A stretch of 41,282 bases of DNA, taken from positions 1 through 41,282 of IMG/VR virus record IMGVR_UViG_3300036790_000318. One strand, given 5' to 3'. Source of the stretch: a virus. Under the pieces are notes generated by a model that was not told the DNA's origin, ran no database searches, and saw only the letters and a program-made list of their open reading frames with translations. Position 1 is the first letter of the stretch. The number at the start of each line of letters is the position of its first letter. Below, one piece after another: positions 15,991 to 22,905 of this stretch. A program made the position numbers and the translations under genes.

Positions 15991-16555
15991 TGGCCCGCCG
16001 CATCTCGAAGATCAGGTGGATGCGCGGCCACGCGCCCCAATTGGCGGCGCTGTGCGGCACCCGGTTGTTGAACCACCACAGGTCGCCGACATTCATATGC
16101 ACCTGCTCGTTGGCACTGTACATCGTGCAGCCGGGGTTTGTGACGAGCGGAACATGAAACCGCAGGTGCCGGTCGTGGTACGGCCCGTCATCGCAATGCC
16201 ACGCGACCACGCCTTCCTTCTCCAGGACGGTCAGCATGGCTCGCGACACCGGCGCGGCATTGTCCAGTGCCTTCGACAATAGCGGATCGGCCAGGATCAT
16301 GCGCCTGGCGCGCTGCAACAGCTTCTGCATCGATCCCCACTTTTCCAGATGGGGCGTGTCATGCACCGGCAGATCGTCGAGCCAATTCTCCAGCGTCGGC
16401 TTGGCGTGGGAGCGTAGCGGGATCGAGCGCGATGGCAGGCGCTTGTCGCCGACCTCGCCGCGATATTGCAGGCCGGACCAGGTATGGGGTTGGAGCTTGT
16501 AGAGATGGGCCAATACCGCGAAAGTGTCGAGCGGCCCGACGAACTTGAAATTCAT
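15971..16555 (-). CDS. Aspartyl/asparaginyl beta-hydroxylase-like dioxygenase
   Basis: This encodes 194 residues. The motif VAWHCDDGPYHDRHLRFHVP contains the H-x-D iron ligands (His120, Asp122). The distal His lies in NNRVPHSAANW (His168), and the following WPRIHLIFEM holds the Arg that usually binds 2-oxoglutarate. This matches the Asp/Asn hydroxylase family, which oxidises protein side chains with iron, oxygen and 2-oxoglutarate. It sits beside the GNAT gene in the late operon, suggesting modification of virion proteins. The start overlaps the zinc-ribbon gene (ATGA). Confidence 0.85.
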   Translation of the reverse strand: MNFKFVGPLDTFAVLAHLYKLQPHTWSGLQYRGEVGDKRLPSRSIPLRSHAKPTLENWLDDLPVHDTPHLEKWGSMQKLLQRARRMILADPLLSKALDNAAPVSRAMLTVLEKEGVVAWHCDDGPYHDRHLRFHVPLVTNPGCTMYSANEQVHMNVGDLWWFNNRVPHSAANWGAWPRIHLIFEMRRANGDADG

Positions 16556-16713
16556 GGACGGTATGCCGTCTCTTGCCTATCCCACTCGGCCCGCCGCGTC
16601 CGCACCGCCGCCGTGACCCAGGGCATGTCCTCGCGCTCGACTACGATCAGCTTGAGGCAGTCGCCGCAGAGGGCATTACGCGCAGGCAGGCCGCAGCGCA
16701 GGCAGCGTTTCAC
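16552..16713 (-). CDS. Very small zinc-ribbon protein
   Basis: This encodes 53 residues starting with GTG at 16713, in a GTGA overlap with the upstream stop, and ending in an ATGA overlap with the hydroxylase start. The start reads MKRCLRCGLPARNALCGDC, a tight C-x2-C...C-x2-C zinc knuckle, followed by a charged helix with two Trp residues. Double coupling and four well-placed cysteines make it convincing. Role unknown. Confidence 0.7.
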   Translation of the reverse strand: MKRCLRCGLPARNALCGDCLKLIVVEREDMPWVTAAVRTRRAEWDRQETAYRP

Positions 16714-16916
16714 AACTCCATGCCCTCGACGCGCTTGCGGTAGCCCTTCTTGGCCTGACCCGATTCGCTCATGGCGATGGCCTTGGCCTGCTTGGGGTTC
16801 TTGACCTTCGGCCCCTTCGTGCTGCCGCTCCGAAGTTTGCCGCGCTTGAACTCGCCCATCACTTCCTTGACGGCGGATTTCTTACCGGATTTGGACCGGG
16901 GCTTGCGCATAGGCAT
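16710..16916 (-). CDS. Small basic protein, DUF6496-like
   Basis: This encodes 68 residues, very rich in Lys, Arg, Ser and Gly. The core MGEFKRGKLRSGSTKGPKV, then KQAKAIAMSESGQAKK, matches small basic phage proteins grouped as DUF6496. The charge suggests nucleic-acid binding. I take ATG 16916, which overlaps the upstream TGA as TGATG, rather than the preceding TTG. Short proteins like this are common in phages of Alphaproteobacteria. Confidence 0.7.
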   Translation of the reverse strand: MPMRKPRSKSGKKSAVKEVMGEFKRGKLRSGSTKGPKVKNPKQAKAIAMSESGQAKKGYRKRVEGMEL

Positions 16917-17098
16917 CAATGTTCCCCTCGCTCGAACTTGTCAGCACAATCGCGCATGGCGGCCGCCATAGCGGCGGGACCGGAACCCGGCGCCTCGCCC
17001 TTAAGCCCATGCTGACGATCTTCTTCCATCCATTTCATGGCGAAGATCGTTTTCCTCTCGTCGCGGAGGAAAATAAACGCGCACTCGTACATGCTCAC
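16916..17098 (-). CDS. Small hypothetical protein
   Basis: This encodes 60 residues from GTG 17098 (GTGA overlap); ATG 17092 is an alternative start. The first half alternates strand and charge (YECAFIFLRDERKTIFAMKW). The second half is an Ala/Met-rich helix (GPAAMAAAMRDCADKFE). No known family. Coupled on both sides. Confidence 0.6.
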   Translation of the reverse strand: MSMYECAFIFLRDERKTIFAMKWMEEDRQHGLKGEAPGSGPAAMAAAMRDCADKFERGEH

Positions 17099-17247
17099 GC
17101 TTCTCTCGGCCCAAGCGTCTTGGGATTACGCGCCACGCTGTCCCGCGTCGATTCGCTGTTGACGCTCGGCGACTTCGGCAAGCCCATCGACTTGTCCACC
17201 GCCTTCGGACTTTTCGTCGTCAGGCCCGCATGCAGATCGGCTTTCAT
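17095..17247 (-). CDS. Small hydrophilic hypothetical protein
   Basis: This encodes 50 residues starting MKADLHAGLTTKSPKAVDKS and ending ARNPKTLGPREA. It is Ser/Lys/Pro-rich and probably unstructured. It ends in a GTGA overlap with the next gene. The frame keeps the operon coupling intact, but there is no recognisable domain, so confidence is moderate. Confidence 0.5.
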   Translation of the reverse strand: MKADLHAGLTTKSPKAVDKSMGLPKSPSVNSESTRDSVARNPKTLGPREA

Positions 17248-17256
17248 CGCACTCTC

Positions 17257-17433
17257 CTATTCGTTGTCCGGGGACCAGATGCTATGCAGCCACTTATCGG
17301 GCGGCACAATCACAGCCGGCGGCACGACAGCCGGGCGTGTCAGCGGCGTGAGATAACGTGTCAGCGGCGTGAGATAAGGCAGCTTTTTCGCCAGCGCCTT
17401 CCGCTTCCTCTTGACCGCTTTCTTCTTCGCCAT
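17257..17433 (-). CDS. Small basic protein with an internal 7-residue duplication
   Basis: This encodes 58 residues. The N-terminus is strongly basic (MAKKKAVKRKRKALAKK), followed by YLTPLTR twice in a row, then a Pro/Val-rich segment and a Trp-containing tail (KWLHSIWSPDNE). The duplication comes from a perfect 21-bp tandem repeat that keeps the frame, which supports the frame being translated. Nucleic-acid binding is possible from the charge. Confidence 0.55.
   Translation of the reverse strand: MAKKKAVKRKRKALAKKLPYLTPLTRYLTPLTRPAVVPPAVIVPPDKWLHSIWSPDNE
17336..17377. repeat. Perfect 21-bp tandem duplication
   Basis: Two identical 21-bp units, 17336-17356 and 17357-17377, lie head to tail inside the small basic gene and add seven residues. 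The perfect identity suggests a recent slippage event. Confidence 0.9.
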
Positions 17434-17442
17434 GCCACACCC

Positions 17443-17682
17443 TCAGTTGAACAATTTGGTGAAGATCGCGCCCAACTTACCACCCAAAGCGCCGCCTGCC
17501 AACGAGATGCCGGCGACGATGCCGAGACCGAGGTTCTTGGCCCTGGTCAGGTCGGCGACCTTGCCTTGAAGATCATTCAGCGCCTCTCGGTTCTCGCTGT
17601 GCTGCTGCGCGTTTTGTGAGCGCAGCGCATCGAAACTGCCCTCAAGATTGCCGAGCGCGCGGGCAATTTCGTGATCGGTCAT
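17443..17682 (-). CDS. Coiled-coil protein with C-terminal membrane segment
   Basis: This encodes 79 residues. Residues 1-48 are a charged helix with heptads (QQHSENREALNDLQGKVADL). Residues 51-72 (LGLGIVAGISLAGGALGGKL) form one membrane span with several Gly, and a short tail follows. Phage holins and holin-associated proteins can have this shape, but a true holin candidate exists at 37499-37714. It sits just after the tail-fibre genes. Confidence 0.6.
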   Translation of the reverse strand: MTDHEIARALGNLEGSFDALRSQNAQQHSENREALNDLQGKVADLTRAKNLGLGIVAGISLAGGALGGKLGAIFTKLFN

Positions 17683-17688
17683 TGGCAG

Positions 17689-18591
17689 TCAAATGCCGTC
17701 GCAGGAATAATCGGCGCTCCCACTGAGTGCAGTTGCTGTAATGGTCAAAACCGTCTTGGTATAGGAGTACGCTTCAGCGGCAAGCGAGCTCTGGAATGTG
17801 ACCCGACAGTGATTAGACGTGGCGAATCCGGAATTGACGAACGTGATCGTACAACTTGACGGCGCCGCGCTTCCGAACGTCACGGTGCCCGCCATGTTGG
17901 TGGCGGCGGCGTCGATCGCTGGCGACGTGCCACACGCCGAAACGACTGGCGCCGTGCCGAGATAGCCAACATTCCCGGTCGCCCCGATCTCCATGCGCGC
18001 GTTCGCCACCGCGCCGCCGCCCGTTGCGAACAGGATATTGTTGCTGTTGAGCGTCTGAATGACAACGTCGGTGGCGTTACCACCATAGAATGCCCTGCCG
18101 GTGTCGATAGGGTTGGCGCTGTAAGTGGTTCCTCCGATGCCCCACGCGGCGGCGGTTCCCGCGTTGTTGAGCATTCGGTCATTGGTGAGCGCCGCAGCAT
18201 TAGTGTTGGATATCTGAAAGCCGGCATTAGAGGTAGCCGCCGTCAGAACATCAATGATGTAGGCGCAAGACGTGTGCCCGATACAAATCGGGCCGCCGCT
18301 GAATACCGCCGCCGCTGTCGCGTTCGAGAAGGTTTGGGTCGCGGTGAAGGTCTGCGCGGTTCCGAGCAGCGCGCCCGTGCCGCCAGCCGAGAATACGACC
18401 GCGCCGCCAAGGGTTAGCGTGTTGGCATTATTGTTCGCAACGCCGGTACCACCCTCGGACGGCGTGCAGGGCGCGCTCGGACATGCGCCGCCTCCGCCCC
18501 CGCCGCCACCAGGGCCTCCACCCGGCGTCTGGGCCCAGACGGGTCCGATCAGCGCGAGGAGAAGAAGGGCGGCGCTAAGGCTGCGACGCAT
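17689..18591 (-). CDS. Signal-peptide-bearing tail fibre-like protein
   Basis: This encodes 300 residues from ATG 18591. Residues 1-20 (MRRSLSAALLLLALIGPVWA) are a textbook Sec signal with a likely cut after Ala-20. A long Gly-rich linker and then a Ser/Thr/Asn/Ala-rich beta body follow (GGTGVANNNANTLTLGG), like trimeric phage fibres or host-range proteins. The cysteines near the end could pair in the periplasm. A secreted fibre is odd for a virion protein. It overlaps its upstream neighbour by 17 bases. Confidence 0.65.
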   Translation of the reverse strand: MRRSLSAALLLLALIGPVWAQTPGGGPGGGGGGGGACPSAPCTPSEGGTGVANNNANTLTLGGAVVFSAGGTGALLGTAQTFTATQTFSNATAAAVFSGGPICIGHTSCAYIIDVLTAATSNAGFQISNTNAAALTNDRMLNNAGTAAAWGIGGTTYSANPIDTGRAFYGGNATDVVIQTLNSNNILFATGGGAVANARMEIGATGNVGYLGTAPVVSACGTSPAIDAAATNMAGTVTFGSAAPSSCTITFVNSGFATSNHCRVTFQSSLAAEAYSYTKTVLTITATALSGSADYSCDGI

Positions 18592-18994
18592 ACTCGAACG
18601 TGTCACCGCTTGTCCCCGTGATCCAGACCGGCCCATTGGTCAAGCCTCCGCCCATATTGCCGCAGGTGATCCAGCCGCCGCCGACATTGAAGCTACCCGA
18701 GGTCGTTGCCGCCGCCAGCGGGAAGCCGACCGTGGCATTCGTAGCCGGAGCGGCGGGGCCGAAGAATATCGACATGGCATGCGTTCCTGTATCCTGGATG
18801 ATGCAGTTGGATCGCGCCGTCGCGCTCCCCGCCGCCGGCAAGACCCGCTGCCATACCCCGGTCGATGCAATCGTGCCCTGCGACTCGCTTGCCGTCCGGC
18901 CAAAGGCGGGCTCCTGCGCCCCGGCGGCGCGCGCCAGGGAGCAAACGACCCCCAGCGCGGCGAGGAGCCGCAAGATAGTGGTCGAGCGCCGCAC
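18575..18994 (-). CDS. Small exported protein, tail-fibre region
   Basis: This encodes 139 residues from GTG 18994. Residues 1-26 are a Sec signal (MRRSTTILRLLAALGVVCSL...AGA). The mature part is beta-rich with many Gly, Thr and Ala residues (GVWQRVLPAAGSATARSNCI, TNATVGFPLAAATTSGSFNV) and two cysteines. It could be a secreted receptor-masking or fibre-tip protein. It lies three bases after the upstream stop and overlaps the next gene. Confidence 0.6.
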   Translation of the reverse strand: MRRSTTILRLLAALGVVCSLARAAGAQEPAFGRTASESQGTIASTGVWQRVLPAAGSATARSNCIIQDTGTHAMSIFFGPAAPATNATVGFPLAAATTSGSFNVGGGWITCGNMGGGLTNGPVWITGTSGDTFEYASQP

Positions 18995-18997
18995 GGG

Positions 18998-20242
18998 CTA
19001 GAAGTCCGCGCTGACGGTGATGGTGTTGCCGACGCCGGTGTTGCCGCCGATCATCTGGTGCATGGTGCCGACCGCCGCCGTCTCCGAGACCGAGCATAAG
19101 AGGCTGAACGCGGTCTGGGTTGCCGAGGTCGAGGTCAGTGCCAGGGTCGCGCAGGCTTCCGCCGTGCCGTCCGCCACCTTGGTCATGCCGAAGGAGGTGG
19201 AGGTCGTCACCACTACGGTCGGCGTGGTGCGCATCACGGTCGAGAGTATCCAGGTGCATAGCGCCGAGGTGCCGGACACGTTCTCGGCACAGGTTGCCGG
19301 ATACCGTAGCGTGGTCGCGCCATCGGCCCATTGCGTGTAGTAGCCGAGTGCCATGTCGAGTTCGTCGCGATAGGCGCGATACTCGAACGCCGAGGCCGTC
19401 GAGCCCTGCTCCAATTGCACGCCGGCGAACTCGAAGCCATCGGTCGCGCCCGCCGTGCCGCCCACGGTCGGCGTCCAGCACAGTGCCACCGCTGCTTCCG
19501 TCGCCGTCGCCGGCATCTGGTAGGTCGCGGTGAAGCGCTGATAGGCCGAGGTCAGGGTGAAGGCGGTCGTCTGCGTCGAGGCGATGCCGGTCCAGGCCGG
19601 CGTGATCGCGGGCGAGGCGGTGAAGGATTGGAGGCCCTGATCGGCGCCGGTGCCGGTGAACAAATAGGCGTTGAGCGTCGTCGTCTCGGCCAGCATGTTC
19701 GCGAGGCCGTAGGCATAGAACGACAGAGTGACGGCGCTCCCTTGGAGCGGCACCACACGGTTCTTGGCGATCTCCTGCATGACGCATTGCGGCTGCGCCA
19801 GCGCCCCGGAGGTGCGGTAAAACAGTTCCGCCGCGTTGAACGTCGGCTGCGCCGGCAGGTTGGTCGTGACGACCTGCAAGCTGCCGGCGCCGGAGGTCAC
19901 GTTGACGTTGCAGCCCCAGCGGTCGGCGGAATAGGCGGTCGAGGGGATGGTGGTGGTGCCGCAGGTCTGCGCGGCGGTCCCGCGCTGTTGGACCTGCATC
20001 CCGCCATTATCCAGGATGTTGCGCGGGTTGCTGAAATTCGCCGTGGTCTGTGCCGTGACCAGCGCATTGATCGCGTTGATCAACTGGTTGAGCGTCGCGA
20101 TGCCCGGAGGTTGGTCGGCGGTTGGGTTAGACCCCGCAGGCCCCGTGAATTGCGGGATGTTGGCCGCGACGGCCAGGGCAACCCAGCCGACGAGGCTCAG
20201 CGCCAACGAGGCAACGGCAAATTTCTTCCAGATACGCTTCAT
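18998..20242 (-). CDS. Tail fibre-type carbohydrate-binding protein with signal peptide
   Basis: This encodes 414 residues from ATG 20242, which follows a GAGGGGG ribosome site. Residues 1-28 (MKRIWKKFAVASLALSLVGW...AVA) form a Sec signal. Then comes a helix (TLNQLINAINALVTAQT) and a jelly-roll-like body starting NILDNGGMQVQQRGT, a pattern common at the binding ends of phage tail fibres, and the later FAGVQLEQGSTASAFEYR is typical of the same domain. It probably recognises a surface glycan. The signal peptide is unusual for a virion protein. Confidence 0.7.
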   Translation of the reverse strand: MKRIWKKFAVASLALSLVGWVALAVAANIPQFTGPAGSNPTADQPPGIATLNQLINAINALVTAQTTANFSNPRNILDNGGMQVQQRGTAAQTCGTTTIPSTAYSADRWGCNVNVTSGAGSLQVVTTNLPAQPTFNAAELFYRTSGALAQPQCVMQEIAKNRVVPLQGSAVTLSFYAYGLANMLAETTTLNAYLFTGTGADQGLQSFTASPAITPAWTGIASTQTTAFTLTSAYQRFTATYQMPATATEAAVALCWTPTVGGTAGATDGFEFAGVQLEQGSTASAFEYRAYRDELDMALGYYTQWADGATTLRYPATCAENVSGTSALCTWILSTVMRTTPTVVVTTSTSFGMTKVADGTAEACATLALTSTSATQTAFSLLCSVSETAAVGTMHQMIGGNTGVGNTITVSADF

Positions 20243-20305
20243 GTCATCCCCCTCGGGGTTCAGTCGTTGCGCGCAAGATACCATCGTGACGCGATTTCGG
20301 CCACG

Positions 20306-21904
20306 TCATTGATCGCCCCAAATATGCGCCTCCCAGCTCATCAGGACGCCGGCACCCGGATTGGCCGAGGTGCCGATGGTGAACTGCGTCGAGGTGATGC
20401 TGGCGGCGGTGACGAAGAAAGTGCCCATCGTGCCCCAGCCCGAACTCGGCGAGAGCATGATGTCCTGAATGCGCGGCGTGCCGGCGAGGCCATGGGTGAT
20501 GACGGTGGTGGTTCCGGCGGAGGTCAGGGTCGCTTGGGCGGCCGATTGCGTCACAACGCCGTTATTATGCGTGATCCAATAGGTTTGCCCCGGCGTGCCG
20601 GGGAGTGAGCCAACCGAGAGGGCCGCGCTGGTATTTCCGGTGAGATCGTTGTCCGAGATACGGAAAAAATCGTTCGAGTTGGTGAGGACCAATCCGTCAT
20701 TGGTGTTGGCCGTGAAGCCGGCGCCGGGCCCGAGCGTTGCGCCAGCGATGTAGAAATGCGTGACCGAGGCAGCGACCGTAATGCCGTTAAGATTTTGGGC
20801 ATAGGTGCCGCCGATGACCTGCACGTCCTTGGCGGTCGTGGTGTTGACCAGCAGCCCGGCGTTGCCGTTATTGGCACCAACGCAATTGACAAAAACCGCT
20901 TCGCCAATGGCCCCGGAGCCGAACAGCACAAACCCGTTGCTGCTGCCGCCAGCATTGGTGACGGCCCAGACCTGATCGAACTTGGCGACGCCAATAGAGC
21001 CTGTGCTGGTCGGGTTAAGCGCGACGCCGTTGGTGGCGCCCGTGTCGAAATAGCTCTGCGCGACATTGATGGACTGGACGAGATTGCCGCTGGGGACCGC
21101 GACATTGAGGCCGGTCGCGGTATCCACGGTACTGACATGCCGTAGCGTAATATCGCCCGCGCCCTGCACCAGGATGCCGTTGGTCGGCTGCGAGCCGGTC
21201 GAGGGGCCGGTGATGAACACGCTGTCGAGAATGATGTCGGCGCCGTAGGCTGGCGCCGACTGCGTTGGATTGATGACAATCCCGCTGCCGCCGGCAATCG
21301 AGGTCGTGAGATTGGCCGCCGTAAGACGGAATGTCGTTGCTGCGGTGCCGGTGAGGCAGACACCGTTGAACCAACCCGACAGAAAGACATTGTAGATCGT
21401 CGTGTAATTGACGGCTTGGCTGTTGATGTAGCAGCCGGCGGAGCGTGTCGCCGTGGTGCCGAAATTGATGTCGTGGATGACGACGGCCTGCACCGTGACA
21501 TCGAACACGTCGGCGGTGGTGGACGAGGTCTTGATGGTCGAGAAGATGCCGTCGCCGAAGGTCGGGACCTTGATCGTGACTGCGCTGCCGACAATACAGC
21601 CCGAAGCAGAGCCGGGGATATAGACCGAGGTATGCGCCGCTGCCGCCGCCGTCTCGGCGGCATTGATCGCCGCCGCATCATTGGTCGAGCCGTCGCACAG
21701 CGCCCCGTAAGTCGGGTTCATGATGTTGATCGGCGCCGGACCCCAATCGTTCGACTGCTGGACGTTCGCGGTCGAGCCGTAGAGGTCGCGCGTGCCCATG
21801 GACGATGGCGCATTGACCGGCGACGGCACCTGCTGGTTCTGCGCCGCCGCCGTCGCCGGCAGCAACAGCGCGAGGAAGGCCGCGAGAAGGCGAGCGCGGA
21901 TCAT
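20306..21904 (-). CDS. Tailspike-like beta-helix protein with signal peptide
   Basis: This encodes 532 residues from ATG 21904 (ATGA overlap). Residues 1-22 (MIRARLLAAFLALLLPATAA) are a Sec signal. After a short head segment, GALCDGSTNDAAAINAA marks the start of a pectate-lyase-like right-handed beta helix, with regular 20-25-residue coils through about residue 420. A C-terminal domain (GTTTVITHGLAGTPRIQDI) may trimerise or bind sugar. Such spikes bind or cleave surface polysaccharide. No catalytic acid pair can be assigned by eye. Confidence 0.7.
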   Translation of the reverse strand: MIRARLLAAFLALLLPATAAAQNQQVPSPVNAPSSMGTRDLYGSTANVQQSNDWGPAPINIMNPTYGALCDGSTNDAAAINAAETAAAAAHTSVYIPGSASGCIVGSAVTIKVPTFGDGIFSTIKTSSTTADVFDVTVQAVVIHDINFGTTATRSAGCYINSQAVNYTTIYNVFLSGWFNGVCLTGTAATTFRLTAANLTTSIAGGSGIVINPTQSAPAYGADIILDSVFITGPSTGSQPTNGILVQGAGDITLRHVSTVDTATGLNVAVPSGNLVQSINVAQSYFDTGATNGVALNPTSTGSIGVAKFDQVWAVTNAGGSSNGFVLFGSGAIGEAVFVNCVGANNGNAGLLVNTTTAKDVQVIGGTYAQNLNGITVAASVTHFYIAGATLGPGAGFTANTNDGLVLTNSNDFFRISDNDLTGNTSAALSVGSLPGTPGQTYWITHNNGVVTQSAAQATLTSAGTTTVITHGLAGTPRIQDIMLSPSSGWGTMGTFFVTAASITSTQFTIGTSANPGAGVLMSWEAHIWGDQ

Positions 21905-22497
21905 GGCTGGCTTACCCATTGCGTGCCGTTATACATGAGCTTCACCCATCCGAAGGCGATGTTGATAATGACGTTGGCCGCCGCGCCGTTGATGTTCTTG
22001 CCGTTGCGGGCAATCGTGATGTTGTGCGTCGCCGCATTTCCGGTCATGTCCTGGATCGTGATCCGGTCCCAGGTGCCGGGCGCGGCCGGCAAGGTCGCCG
22101 TGATGGCCGTGCTGGTGGTCGTCACCTCGTAAATGTTGCCCGCCAGCGCGTTGAAATTCGCGGTCTCGACAATCGGCGAGGTGCCGGAGATCGCTGTTAC
22201 CAAGCCCTTGCCGTTGACCGTAATCGAGAGATTGCCGCCGAAAGTCCCGACATTGGAATTGACCGTCGCCAGCGTCGCCGGCACGACGCCCGGTCCGGTC
22301 GCCGTCACGTCGCCGGTCAGGCCCGAGATTGCGCCGCCGTTCTGATTCGACAGGCTTACCCATTCGGTGCCGTTCCAGATCGAGAAGTCGAACGTGTCGA
22401 GCGCATACCACGCGCCGGGACCGCCCTGGGCGATGTTCGGCACCGGCGGCCGGTTGGCGAGGAGGCCGATCCCGTAGGCATTGCTGCGCGGCGTCAT
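21901..22497 (-). CDS. Tail fibre or adaptor-tip protein, paralogue 2
   Basis: This encodes 198 residues. The N-terminal half (QGGPGAWYALDTFDFSIWNG) resembles small fibre-attachment modules. The C-terminal half, containing ETANFNALAGNIYEVTTT, TATLPAAPGTWDRITIQD and IAFGWVKLMYNGTQWVSQ, is clearly related to the same region of the next gene upstream. It is a beta-sandwich module widely used on phage fibres. It was probably made by tandem duplication. Confidence 0.7.
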   Translation of the reverse strand: MTPRSNAYGIGLLANRPPVPNIAQGGPGAWYALDTFDFSIWNGTEWVSLSNQNGGAISGLTGDVTATGPGVVPATLATVNSNVGTFGGNLSITVNGKGLVTAISGTSPIVETANFNALAGNIYEVTTTSTAITATLPAAPGTWDRITIQDMTGNAATHNITIARNGKNINGAAANVIINIAFGWVKLMYNGTQWVSQP

Positions 22498-22905
22498 TCA
22501 CGTCGTGCCTACCCATTGCGTGCCGTTATAGACCATCTTGATCAGGGCGAACGCGATGTTGATTTTGGGGTTCGCTCCAGAGCCGTTGTATTGCTTGCCG
22601 TTGAGCGCCACGGTGATGTTGTTGGTGACGGCATCGCCGTCCGTGTCCTGCACGGTAATCGTGTCCCAGGTGCCGGGCGCGGCCGGCAGGGTCGCCGTGA
22701 TGGCGCCGATGGAGGTTTTGACCTGATAGATGCCGCCGCCGACCGCGTTGAAATTCGCGGTCTCGATGGTCGGCGTCTCCGCCGTGCCGGTGATGTTGGT
22801 CAGCGCGGTCTGTACGTTGGCGCCGGCCTGCACCAGCGTCACCAGCTCGGCGCCAGTGAGCGGCAGAGCCGCCGCCGGCATCTGGGAGATTTTGACATCG
22901 CTCAT
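22498..22905 (-). CDS. Tail fibre or adaptor-tip protein, paralogue 1
   Basis: This encodes 135 residues. MSDVKISQMPAAALPLTGAE is the well-known start of many short phage fibre proteins. Then ETANFNAVGGGIYQVKTSIG, TATLPAAPGTWDTITVQD and IAFALIKMVYNGTQWVGT repeat the module of the neighbour at 21901-22497. DNA similarity is also visible (for example near 22072 and 22672). It is coupled to the tail hub gene by four bases. Confidence 0.75.
   Translation of the reverse strand: MSDVKISQMPAAALPLTGAELVTLVQAGANVQTALTNITGTAETPTIETANFNAVGGGIYQVKTSIGAITATLPAAPGTWDTITVQDTDGDAVTNNITVALNGKQYNGSGANPKINIAFALIKMVYNGTQWVGTT

Noticed and set aside
20306-21681. Long alternative frames inside the tailspike gene
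   Set aside because: Arg/Pro/Ser-rich shadows; the beta-helix frame has the signal peptide and repeat pattern.
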